The notes beneath the pieces are model-generated. The model made no database searches, was not told the origin of the DNA, and saw only the letters and a list, made by a program, of their open reading frames with translations. A stretch of DNA of 64,000 nt from Shinella zoogloeoides (GTDB lineage Bacteria; Pseudomonadota; Alphaproteobacteria; Rhizobiales; Rhizobiaceae): contig NZ_CP132312.1 of NCBI RefSeq assembly GCF_030733845.1, forward strand, positions 448,501-512,500. Direction: 5' to 3'. Positions 43,994-52,217 of this stretch are shown one piece after another (the first letter of the stretch is position 1; each line of letters starts with the position of its first letter). The position numbers were made by a program, and so were the translations under genes.

Positions 43994-44224
43994 GAGAAGC
44001 CGACACCAAGCCTGAAAGAGCTGACCCGCCGCTCCGGCAAGCCCTGCATTCCGAGGAGTATGGCACCCTTCACTTTGATGGATTTCTCATTCTCGGTCCC
44101 GCCGCCGAGAAATTTATAACCGGGGGACCGTTGCGGCGCATAAAACTCTCACGCCCTCGAAACGGCTCGTCTTGCGGTCGGCCAGGCTTTCCCCTAGAGC
44201 AGAAGTCCCCATTTGGAGTGCCCG

Positions 44225-44707
44225 ATGTCCTCGTCGAAAGTGAGCCTCGATCGCATCGATCGCAAGCTGCTCAACCTGTTGCAGCAGTCGAGCATGCTCA
44301 CCTTCCAGCAGCTTGCGGACAAGGTCGGAATTTCCCAGCCCGCCTGCCACCGCCGCATACACAGGCTACGCGATGCCGGCGTGATCGCCGGCGACGTTTC
44401 GCTCGTCAATCCGGCCTATGCGGAACGCAGGATGGCCATCTGGATCGAGATGTCGCTGTCGTCGCATGAGCTGAAAATGTTCAACGAACTCATCGAGATG
44501 CTGCGGACGTCGCCCTACGTCTCCTGCTGCGACGTCATCACCGGCGACACGGACATCCTCGCCTGCATCACCGTGGCCGACATGGACGAATTTCGCGAGG
44601 TCACGCGCGAATTCATGCGCAAGTGCCCGATCATCAAGACTTATCGCTCGATCACGGTCGCCCAGCGCGTGAAGCTGAACCCCGTCTATCTCTTCGACGA
44701 GAACTGA
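44225..44707 (+). CDS. Lrp/AsnC-family regulator divergent from the PLP-enzyme/transporter operon
   Basis: 160 residues from ATG 44225 (GGAG ~6 bases upstream; a TTG four codons earlier is possible). AsnC helix-turn-helix (RKLLNLLQQSSMLTF, SQPACHRRIHRLRDAGVI) and C-terminal effector domain (~75-160). The 231-base gap to the PLP-enzyme gene should hold both promoters; I see AT-rich boxes but no clear dyad there. Its last 22 bases overlap the 3' end of the convergent sensor kinase gene. The effector is probably the amino compound processed by the operon. Confidence 0.9.
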   Translation: MSSSKVSLDRIDRKLLNLLQQSSMLTFQQLADKVGISQPACHRRIHRLRDAGVIAGDVSLVNPAYAERRMAIWIEMSLSSHELKMFNELIEMLRTSPYVSCCDVITGDTDILACITVADMDEFREVTREFMRKCPIIKTYRSITVAQRVKLNPVYLFDEN

Positions 44708-46806
44708 CCGGTGGACGCCGGGAATGTCATCTCGATGGTCGTTCCACTCTTCAGTGCTGAGAGGATGCGGGCTTCCCCGCCGCTCTGGCGCACGAAGCCA
44801 TAGACGACGGCGAGACCCAGGCCGGCGCCGCCCGCCTCGTTGCGGGTGGTGAAATAGGGCTCGAAGGCCTTGTCGACGGCTTCCGGCGACATGCCGATGC
44901 CTTCGTCGCTGACGGAGACCATGACACCCGTTTCGTTTCGCGCGCAACGGATGAGGATCGTGCCGCCCTCGGGCATGGCGGCGGCGGCGTTGAGGCAGAG
45001 GTTGAGAACGGATTGTTCGAAGAGCGCCGCATCGAGCATCACGGACGGCAACCCGTCGGCGATATCGAAGGCGAGGCTGCATCTTTCGCCGATGGCGATT
45101 TCCAGGATATCCGCCATGCCGCGCAGCAGGGCTCCAACCTCGACGCTGCCGGGATGGATCGGCTGCTGGCTGCCGATCGACAGCATGCTGCCGGCCAGCG
45201 ACCGGCCGCGGTCGGCCGCCTTGCGGATACGGGCAAGATGGCGCTTCTGCCGGTCGTTGAAGCCGGTTTCGCGCTCCAGGAGGCCGAGGCTGCCGGTGAT
45301 GATGCCGATCATGTTGCCGACCTCGTGACTGACCTGGTGGGTCATGCGCATGATGCCGTCGAGGCGCTGGATCTTTGCCGCCTCCGCCTCCTGCCGGTCC
45401 ATGTCGGTAACGTCGCGCGCCAGAAGCACGATGCCGCCGTCCCTTTGGCGCGACAGCGAGACCTCCGTCACCTGGCCGGTAGCGGAGCGGTGGCGCAGCA
45501 CGGAGCGGTCGCCGAGCGTGCCGCGCTCCTCTTCGGCAGGCAACAGCGCCGGGTCGATCTCTGGCAGCGGCGCGGCGAACTTGCGCAGTGGCAGCTTTCT
45601 TGCCGAGCCGGACCAGCCGACGAGCTCCATGACGCGCCGGTTCATGGTGATCGGCCGGCCGCGCGGATCGAACAGCGCGATGCCCTCGTTCATGCTGCGG
45701 AAGGTGGAGCGGATGGTGCGCGCCGCCGCCTCCGCGGTGCGCCGGAGGCGCGAGACGCGCTCGACGCTGTCGCGGAAGGCGCTGAACGCTTCGAGCAGGC
45801 GGACCAGCTCCGTCTCCGTGCCGTCGTAGCGCGGCGTTTCGACATCCTTGCGTCCCTCGGCCAGCGCGTTCATGCCGTTCGAGAGCGCGACGATGCCGCG
45901 CGAAACGCGCATGACGGAGCGGATGGAGAACACCGCCATGACGAGCACGAGCAGGGCGGCGAAGGCGACGATGACGAGGAGGCGGCTCAGCGCATCGGAG
46001 GTCGAGACGAGGTCGTCGTTGAGCCCGCGGGCGACGGCTTCGCTCTGCGTTTCCGTGGCGTGGGAGAGATCACGCGAGACGGAGTGCAGCCGCGAGACGG
46101 CGGCGCGGATCGAGAACATTTCCAGGAGATAACGGGTCTGCGCCTCGAAGACCCGCTCGTAGGGTGCAAGCTCTGCGGCGGAAATGCGCGCATCGGGCGA
46201 AGCGCGCTCCAGCCGCGGCAGGGTTTCGGAGACATAGCGCCGGCGCAGTTCGCCGAGCTGGAACAGGCTGTCGGAGTTGGAGGCCGATTGTACGATGGCA
46301 TTGAGACGGCGGCGGAAATCCGCGTCGGAAAGGCCGCTGCCGGTCGCGATCTCGCCAAGCGCCGCGGCCGCCTCCGCCTTGTGCTGCTGGGCGGAATCGG
46401 CATCGCTTGCGAGCGTCATGGTCTGGGTGCGGATCGTTTCGAGCAGCTCGACGATGCGGGCGCTGGCAAATCCCTTCACCGCGGTCTCGCCGTTGTCGGG
46501 CGCCATGGCGCGCAGCAGCGTGTCGACCTGCGCGACCACCGAGCGGCTTTCGCTGGAGACGCGGTAGGGTGAGGTGGCGTTCATCAGGAACGGCGCGCTC
46601 GAGACGAGATCGGAGACCTGGCGCGAGACGAGCGAAGCCTTGGCGAGGCTGGAAAAGGCCTGCAGGCCATAGGCCGCCATCTCCTCGCGCGCCCGCTGCA
46701 GGCCGAAGATTGCGACCGTCGCCAGGCTGAAGACCAGCACGCAGATGAAGGCGATGGCAAAGGGCAGGCGGAAGGCGATGGAGGAGAGGAACGGGCGGCT
46801 GATCAC
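44686..46806 (-). CDS. Sensor histidine kinase
   Basis: 706 residues from GTG 46806, overlapping the response-regulator stop (GTGA). One membrane helix at ~14-35, a large helical periplasmic domain (~36-280), a second helix at ~283-305, HAMP-like region, PAS-like domain (~370-470), then the phospho-acceptor stretch HQVSHEVGN (~490), N box (LNLCLNAAAAMPEGG, ~600) and G boxes (DEGIGM, GAGLGLAVV). It is an orthodox membrane kinase; the periplasmic domain could sense a ligand directly or through a binding protein. The divergent genes encode two periplasmic binding proteins and an importer, its probable targets. Confidence 0.92.
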   Translation of the reverse strand: MISRPFLSSIAFRLPFAIAFICVLVFSLATVAIFGLQRAREEMAAYGLQAFSSLAKASLVSRQVSDLVSSAPFLMNATSPYRVSSESRSVVAQVDTLLRAMAPDNGETAVKGFASARIVELLETIRTQTMTLASDADSAQQHKAEAAAALGEIATGSGLSDADFRRRLNAIVQSASNSDSLFQLGELRRRYVSETLPRLERASPDARISAAELAPYERVFEAQTRYLLEMFSIRAAVSRLHSVSRDLSHATETQSEAVARGLNDDLVSTSDALSRLLVIVAFAALLVLVMAVFSIRSVMRVSRGIVALSNGMNALAEGRKDVETPRYDGTETELVRLLEAFSAFRDSVERVSRLRRTAEAAARTIRSTFRSMNEGIALFDPRGRPITMNRRVMELVGWSGSARKLPLRKFAAPLPEIDPALLPAEEERGTLGDRSVLRHRSATGQVTEVSLSRQRDGGIVLLARDVTDMDRQEAEAAKIQRLDGIMRMTHQVSHEVGNMIGIITGSLGLLERETGFNDRQKRHLARIRKAADRGRSLAGSMLSIGSQQPIHPGSVEVGALLRGMADILEIAIGERCSLAFDIADGLPSVMLDAALFEQSVLNLCLNAAAAMPEGGTILIRCARNETGVMVSVSDEGIGMSPEAVDKAFEPYFTTRNEAGGAGLGLAVVYGFVRQSGGEARILSALKSGTTIEMTFPASTGQFSSKR

Positions 46807-47543
46807 GAGACAAGCTCGCCGTCGTCCGTGCTCAGCACATAGCCCTTGCCGCGGCGCGTCAGGATATGGCGCGGCAGGTCCGGGTTGCGCTCGATCTTGC
46901 GCCGGAGCCGCAGCACCAGAACATCGACATTGCGGTCGATATAGCGGTCGCTTTCCGCCCCCAGCCGGTCGAGGATCTGGGCGCGGCTGACCGGCACGTT
47001 CGGCGCTTCGGCAAGGATTTCGAGCAGGGCGAATTCGGCGCTCGTCAGCGATTTCGCGGGGTCGGATAGGCAGATGGCACGGCGGTTCTTGAGGTCGATG
47101 GACCAGTCGCCCAGCCGCAGCGATGCCGGTTCGTGCTCCCGCTCGGCCTCCCGTTCGGGTTTCAGCGTCGGGATCGTGCGGCGCAGGACGGCCTTGATGC
47201 GCGCCGTCAGCTCGATCGGCTCGAAGGGTTTGACGACATAGTCGTCCGCTGCCGTTTCGAGGCCGAGCACCCGGTCCGCCGCACTTCCCGCCGCCGTCAC
47301 CATCACGATGCCGATATTGGTTTGCGCCCGCAGGCGCTGGGCAAACGTACGGCCGGAGGCGCCGGGCAGGTTATGGTCGACGAGCACGAGATGCACCGTC
47401 TCGTGTGCCAGGACGCCCGCGGCCGCTTCCGCCGATGGCGCGGTCAGCGGCGTCCAGCCCTCGGCCTCCACGAGATCGGAAATCAGCTCGGCCATGTCCG
47501 GATCGTCCTCGACGATCAGAATCCGTATCCTCTCATTCAGCAT
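46803..47543 (-). CDS. OmpR-family response regulator
   Basis: 246 residues from ATG 47543 (GGGAGGAC upstream). Receiver domain with D13/D14, phospho-acceptor D56 (LVLVDHNLPG), T83 and K105. A winged-helix DNA-binding domain occupies ~140-240 (LTSAEFALLEILA, DRYIDRNVDVLVLRLRRKIE). It is co-transcribed with the kinase. The intergenic region upstream carries GTAAC direct repeats of the kind OmpR-type regulators bind, so it should control the divergent importer genes. Confidence 0.94.
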   Translation of the reverse strand: MLNERIRILIVEDDPDMAELISDLVEAEGWTPLTAPSAEAAAGVLAHETVHLVLVDHNLPGASGRTFAQRLRAQTNIGIVMVTAAGSAADRVLGLETAADDYVVKPFEPIELTARIKAVLRRTIPTLKPEREAEREHEPASLRLGDWSIDLKNRRAICLSDPAKSLTSAEFALLEILAEAPNVPVSRAQILDRLGAESDRYIDRNVDVLVLRLRRKIERNPDLPRHILTRRGKGYVLSTDDGELVS

Positions 47544-47611
47544 GCACGTCCTCCCGGAGCCATCATAGGCAGGGCTGTGCCAATCTTCAAAGCGGCCTCG
47601 CATTATGCGGA

Positions 47612-47677
47612 TTGTAACATTTGTAACCTTTGTCATTTTGTGCGCTTGGCGACAGCCGGAACTGTAAGAACCGTAAC
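47612..47677. promoter_or_regulatory. GTAAC direct repeats between response regulator and importer operon
   Basis: TTGTAAC at 47612-47618 and 47621-47627, then a TTGTCAT copy at 47630, are spaced by exactly 9 bases. A second pair, CTGTAAG (47662) and CCGTAAC (47671), has the same 9-base spacing. They lie ~85-150 bases before the first binding-protein gene. Tandem direct repeats like these suit an OmpR-type regulator. Confidence 0.6.
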
Positions 47678-47760
47678 CATTCTTCGATTGCGGCGCGCGG
47701 TGGATATGACATCCTGACTGTGGAGATCGGGGCGCATGCGCTCCGAATGGGAGGAACATC

Positions 47761-48783
47761 GTGAAAGGCATCACCGCTATCAGCGCGGTCGCAGCCCTGT
47801 GGCTGGCGAGCGCCACGGCCGGCCTTGCGGCCCCGTCGCTCACCGTCCTGTGCGGTGTGGACGAGGCGTGGTGCGCCGCGATGAAGAAGGCCTATGAAGC
47901 CAAGACCGGCCTCGAAGTCTCGGTGACCCGCAGGAGCACCGGCGACATCCTCAACCAGATCCGCGCCGAGAAGGCGGCCCCAACGGTCGATGTCTGGTGG
48001 GGCGGGACGGGCGACACGCATCTTCAGGCCGGTTCGGAAAACCTGCTCGAACCCTATCAGCCGGCCCATGGGCGCGACATGCTGCCCTGGGCGCAGAACT
48101 TCTTCGCCATGTCCGGCGGCCGGTCGGCAGGCATCTATGCCGGCGCGCTCGGCTTTGCCTACAATGCCGACCTGCTGCGCGAATTGAAACTGCCGGCGCC
48201 GACCTGCTGGAAGGATCTGACGGACATCGCCTATCGCGGCCGTATCCAGAGCGGCAATCCAAATTCCTCGGGCACCGCCTTCACCACGCTGGCGACGCTC
48301 GTCCAGCTCTTCGGCGAAGAGGAGGCGTTCCGTTATCTCGCCGCGCTCAATCGTAATATAGAGCGCTATACGACCTCGGGCGCCGCCCCCGTCAAGGCGG
48401 CGGCGCGGGGGGAAACGTTGATCGGCATTTCGTTCATGCATGACGCCGTGACGCAGAAGCAGGCGGGCTCGCCCCTCGTCATCGTCGCGCCCTGCGAGGG
48501 CACCGGCTACGAGATCGGCGCCGTCAGCATCGTCAAGGGCGCGCGGCATATCGAGGAGGCCAAGCGGTTCGTCGATTTCGCGCTGAGCCCGGAAGGGCAG
48601 GGCACCGGTGCCCTGTCCGGCCAGAATCAGGTGCCGTCCAATGCGATGGCCACCCTGCCGCTCGCCGCCCCCGACATCTCGCTGATCAAGATGGTTGACT
48701 ACGACTTCGCCACCTTCGGCTCGCCCGAGGAACGAAGTCGGCTGCTCGAAAGGTTCGCCGCGGAGATAACCGCGACGAACTGA
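47761..48783 (+). CDS. ABC periplasmic binding protein, AfuA-like (first of two)
   Basis: 340 residues from GTG 47761 with a GGAGGAAC site. Signal peptide to about AGLA (~23). The mature start has the C-x6-C pair (LCGVDEAWC). Where ferric-binding relatives carry Tyr-Tyr it reads MHDA (H227, D228), followed by PCEGTGYE (C245, E251); Cys149 (PTCW) may pair with Cys245. It is strikingly similar to the next gene product and likewise lies before the permease. Having two binding proteins suggests different ligands, or that one serves the sensor kinase. Induction by the divergent two-component system is likely. Confidence 0.92.
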   Translation: MKGITAISAVAALWLASATAGLAAPSLTVLCGVDEAWCAAMKKAYEAKTGLEVSVTRRSTGDILNQIRAEKAAPTVDVWWGGTGDTHLQAGSENLLEPYQPAHGRDMLPWAQNFFAMSGGRSAGIYAGALGFAYNADLLRELKLPAPTCWKDLTDIAYRGRIQSGNPNSSGTAFTTLATLVQLFGEEEAFRYLAALNRNIERYTTSGAAPVKAAARGETLIGISFMHDAVTQKQAGSPLVIVAPCEGTGYEIGAVSIVKGARHIEEAKRFVDFALSPEGQGTGALSGQNQVPSNAMATLPLAAPDISLIKMVDYDFATFGSPEERSRLLERFAAEITATN

Positions 48784-48905
48784 TCGGGACCACTCAAAAG
48801 CCAAACCCGGAATCGTGAACGAGCCGCCTTGCTGGCAGCCCGAAGGCCCCCGCATGCGCCCGTTCACGGACAGAAGACCAAACAAGGCAACAGGAGGATG
48901 CCCCA

Positions 48906-49934
48906 ATGAAAATGAAGACCCTTTCCCTCATGCTCTTCGCAGGTACGGCGATCGGTGCGCTGCCGGCGCAGGCGGCCGGCGAGCTCAACCTCATTTGCTC
49001 GGCCGACGTCGTCATCTGCGAGCAGATGAAGGGCGACTTCGAGAAGGCGCACAGCGATATCAAGGTGAACATGGTTCGCCTGTCCTCCGGCGAGACCTAT
49101 GCCAAGGTGCGTGCCGAGGCCCGCAACCCGAAGACCGACATCTGGTGGGCCGGCACGGGCGATCCGCATCTGCAGGCGGCGTCGGAGAACCTGACGCTGG
49201 AATACAAGTCGCCGAAGCTCGACGAGCTCAACGATTGGGCCAAGAAGCAGGCGGAAAGCTCCGGCTACAAGACGGTCGGCGTCTATGCCGGCGCGCTCGG
49301 CTGGGGCTACAACACGGAAATCTTCAAGTCGAAGGGTTACAAGGAGCCCAAGTGCTGGGCCGACCTGCTGGCTCCCGAGCTGAAGGGTGAGATCCAGATC
49401 GCCAACCCGAACTCTTCGGGCACGGCCTATACGGCGCTCGCCTCCCTCGTTCAGATCATGGGCGAGGACCCGGCCTTCGACTACCTGAAGAAGCTCAATG
49501 ACAACGTCTCGCAATACACCAAGTCCGGTTCGGCGCCGGTGAAGGCCGCAGCCCGCGGCGAGACGGCGCTCGGCATCGTCTTCGTGCATGATGCGGTGGC
49601 GCAGACGTCGGAAGGTTTCCCGGTCAAGTCCATCACGCCCTGCGAAGGCACCGGCTACGAGATCGGCTCCATGTCGATCATCAAGGGTGCGCGCAATCTC
49701 GACAATGCGAAGATCTGGTACGACTGGGCGCTGACCCCGGAAGTCCAGTCGCGCATGAAGGACGCCAAGTCCTTCCAGCTCCCCTCGAACAAGAGCGCCG
49801 AAATCCCGAAGGAAGCGCCGCGCTTCGAGGACATCAAGCTGATCGACTACGACTTCAAGACCTATGGCGATCCGGCAAAGCGCAAGGAACTGCTGGAGCG
49901 CTGGGACCGCGAAGTCGGCGCCGCCGCCAACTGA
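48906..49934 (+). CDS. ABC periplasmic binding protein, AfuA-like (second of two)
   Basis: 342 residues with an AGGAGG site. Signal peptide to AQAA (~23). Same layout as its neighbour: C-x6-C (ICSADVVIC), WWAGTGDPHLQ, PNSSGTAY, FVHDA (H228, D229) and PCEGTGYE (C246, E252), with no Tyr-Tyr pair. The 122-base gap after the first binding-protein gene contains 8-bp arms CGTGAACG/CGTTCACG 39 bases apart. From memory, the hexose-phosphate-binding AfuA structure uses a His-Asp and a Glu from this region; I cannot verify that here. Paralogue of the protein at 24695-25714. Confidence 0.93.
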   Translation: MKMKTLSLMLFAGTAIGALPAQAAGELNLICSADVVICEQMKGDFEKAHSDIKVNMVRLSSGETYAKVRAEARNPKTDIWWAGTGDPHLQAASENLTLEYKSPKLDELNDWAKKQAESSGYKTVGVYAGALGWGYNTEIFKSKGYKEPKCWADLLAPELKGEIQIANPNSSGTAYTALASLVQIMGEDPAFDYLKKLNDNVSQYTKSGSAPVKAAARGETALGIVFVHDAVAQTSEGFPVKSITPCEGTGYEIGSMSIIKGARNLDNAKIWYDWALTPEVQSRMKDAKSFQLPSNKSAEIPKEAPRFEDIKLIDYDFKTYGDPAKRKELLERWDREVGAAAN

Positions 49935-49944
49935 TGTCCTGACC

Positions 49945-49973
49945 GGCGGCGCCCGTCTCCCCCAGGCGCCGCC
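49945..49973 (+). terminator. Intercistronic hairpin between second binding protein and permease
   Basis: A perfect 9-bp stem GGCGGCGCC / GGCGCCGCC with an 11-base loop, 10 bases after the binding-protein stop. No T-run. Confidence 0.5.
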
Positions 49974-50003
49974 TCCTTACACCCAATGACAGCGAGGTCG
50001 GCC

Positions 50004-52217
50004 ATGAGACATGGCAATCGCAGGCTGGACGTCGTCCTGGTCCTGGGAGCGGTCGCATTGACGCTTCTGCCGTGGTACCGGATCGAGGGCGGCTTCTTCG
50101 GGCTAGGTTGGCTGGCCGGTTTTCCTCTTTCCGCGGAGGCCGCGCCGGGCCTCGTGCAGATTTTCGCGCATGGCCGGCTGTGGCTTGCCGGCGCGCTCGC
50201 GCTCCTTCTTCTGGCCGGTGCGGCCCGCGGCATGGCGGACCCAATGCGCCGCGGCGCCGCGCTGGCCTGGCTTGGAGCGGCCGGCGTCGCCTTCCTGACG
50301 CTTCAGGGCCTCGCCATCGGCTATACCGGCTGGACCTGGGGCGTGAGCGACAGGATGTTCGGCGCGCTCGCGGAAGGCCAGCCCTCGATGGGGGCCGGCG
50401 CGGTGCTTTGCGCCATCACCTTCGTGCTGCTCTTCGCCTTCGGCCTTGCCGAGCGCGGCGTCATGAAGGGCGATGCCTTCGTCGTCAGCGCCATATCGCT
50501 GCTCGTCTTCCTCGTCGCCGTCTTCGTTTTCTACCCGATCGGCAGCATGTTCATCGGCGCGGTGCAGGACTTCGACGGCTCATTCAATGCCGACAACTTC
50601 ATCCGCAACGTGCAGGATCCGAGCATCTGGAGCCTCAACTGCGTGATCGGCGCCGGCCGCTGCGGTGTCGCATGGCGAACGCTGTGGCTCGCCATCATGA
50701 CCGGCCTCGGCTCGACCCTGCTCGGCCTTGCCTTCGCGCTCGTCGCCACCCGCACGCGCTTTCCCTTCAAGAAGGGCCTGCGCCTCCTGACGATCCTGCC
50801 GATCATCACGCCGCCCTTCGTCATCGGCCTCGCTCTGACCTTGCTCTTCGGCCGCGCCGGCGTCGTCACGCAGGGCCTTTCCGATCTTTTCGGCATCGAG
50901 CCCGGCCGCTGGCTCTACGGCCTCACCGGCATCTGGATCGCCCAGGTGCTGTCCTTCACGCCGATCTCCTTCCTCGTGCTGATCGGTGTCGTCGAGGGCG
51001 TCAGCCCGTCGATGGAGGAGGCCTCGACCACCCTGCGCGCCGACCGCTGGCGCACCTTCCGCCGCGTCTCGCTGCCGCTGATGAAGCCGGGCCTTGCCAA
51101 TGCCTTCCTCATCGGCTTCATCGAAAGCATGGCCGACTTCGGCAATCCGCTGGTGCTCGGCGGCAGCCACGGCGTGCTCTCGACGGAGATATTCTTCGCC
51201 GTCGTCGGCTCGCAGAACGATCCTTCGCGGGCGGCGGTGCTTGCCATGGTGCTGCTCGCCTTCACGCTCTCGGCCTTCCTTGCCCAGCGCTTCTGGCTGT
51301 CGGGCAAGAACTTCGCCACCGTCACCGGCAAGGGCGACAGCGGCGCGCACATCGCGCTGCCGAAGGGGCTGTCGATCGGCGTGCACGCCGTCGTCATCCC
51401 CTGGATCCTCTTCACGCTCGTCATCTACGGCATGATCCTGATCGGCGGCTTCGTGAAGACCTGGGGCCTCGACAATTCGCTGACGCTCGACCACTACGCC
51501 AAGGCCTTCTCCGTCAGCTTCGGCGACGGCATCGCCTGGACGGGCGTCGCCTGGAACTCGTTCTGGACGACGATGGAGATTGCGCTGATCTCCGCCCCGC
51601 TGACGGCCGCCGTCGGCCTGCTCACGGCCTATATCATCGTGCGCCAGAAATTCGCCGGCAAGAACGCCTTCGAATTCGCGCTCATGATGAGCTTCGCCAT
51701 TCCCGGCACGGTCATCGGCGTCAGCTACATCATGGCCTTCAACCTGCCGCCGCTGGAAATGACCGGCTCGGCGCTGATCCTGATCGCCTGCTTCGTCTTC
51801 CGCAACATGCCGGTCGGCGTGCGCGGCGGCATCGCGGCGATGAGCCAGCTCGACAAGAGCCTGGACGAAGCCTCGCTGACGCTGAGGGCGGGCAGCTTCC
51901 GCACCATCCGCAAGGTCATCCTGCCGTTGCTGCGCCCCGCCATCACCGCCGCGCTCGTCTATTCCTTCGTGCGCGCCATCACCTCCATCAGCGCCGTCAT
52001 CTTCCTCGTCAGCGCCGAGTACAACATGGCGACCTCCTATATCGTCGGACTCGTCGAGAACGGCGAATACGGCGTGGCGATCGCCTATTCCTCCATGCTG
52101 ATCGTCGTGATGATCACCGTCATCGCCGGCTTCCAGCTTCTCGTGGGCGAGCGGCGCCTCCGGCGCGAGAACCGCGTCGCCGGCCTCACCCCCTCCCGTC
52201 AGGAGAAAACCGCATGA
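50004..52217 (+). CDS. ABC transporter permease, fused two-domain, with N-terminal membrane extension
   Basis: 737 residues from ATG 50004 (GCGAGG 6 bases upstream); an ATG six codons earlier has no site. The family core (~165-730) has two permease halves with EAA loops (MEEASTTLRADRW and LDEASLTLRAGSF). Before it are ~160 extra residues with about four more hydrophobic helices (DVVLVLGAVALTLL, LWLAGALALLLLAG and others). This makes it far longer than the 560- and 581-residue paralogues in the window. The stop overlaps the ATPase start (ATGA). The extension might interact with the sensor kinase or with the second binding protein; this is inference. Confidence 0.92.
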   Translation: MRHGNRRLDVVLVLGAVALTLLPWYRIEGGFFGLGWLAGFPLSAEAAPGLVQIFAHGRLWLAGALALLLLAGAARGMADPMRRGAALAWLGAAGVAFLTLQGLAIGYTGWTWGVSDRMFGALAEGQPSMGAGAVLCAITFVLLFAFGLAERGVMKGDAFVVSAISLLVFLVAVFVFYPIGSMFIGAVQDFDGSFNADNFIRNVQDPSIWSLNCVIGAGRCGVAWRTLWLAIMTGLGSTLLGLAFALVATRTRFPFKKGLRLLTILPIITPPFVIGLALTLLFGRAGVVTQGLSDLFGIEPGRWLYGLTGIWIAQVLSFTPISFLVLIGVVEGVSPSMEEASTTLRADRWRTFRRVSLPLMKPGLANAFLIGFIESMADFGNPLVLGGSHGVLSTEIFFAVVGSQNDPSRAAVLAMVLLAFTLSAFLAQRFWLSGKNFATVTGKGDSGAHIALPKGLSIGVHAVVIPWILFTLVIYGMILIGGFVKTWGLDNSLTLDHYAKAFSVSFGDGIAWTGVAWNSFWTTMEIALISAPLTAAVGLLTAYIIVRQKFAGKNAFEFALMMSFAIPGTVIGVSYIMAFNLPPLEMTGSALILIACFVFRNMPVGVRGGIAAMSQLDKSLDEASLTLRAGSFRTIRKVILPLLRPAITAALVYSFVRAITSISAVIFLVSAEYNMATSYIVGLVENGEYGVAIAYSSMLIVVMITVIAGFQLLVGERRLRRENRVAGLTPSRQEKTA

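Noticed and set aside
48814..48868. 8-bp arms CGTGAACG/CGTTCACG between the two binding-protein genes, considered as a terminator
   Set aside because: The loop is 39 bases and there is no T-run; it may reflect structure in the gap but is not convincing as a terminator.
50072..52213. Long frame fused upstream of the 52214 ATPase gene
   Set aside because: It is an Arg/Pro/His-rich shadow of the permease gene; the true ATPase start overlaps the permease stop.
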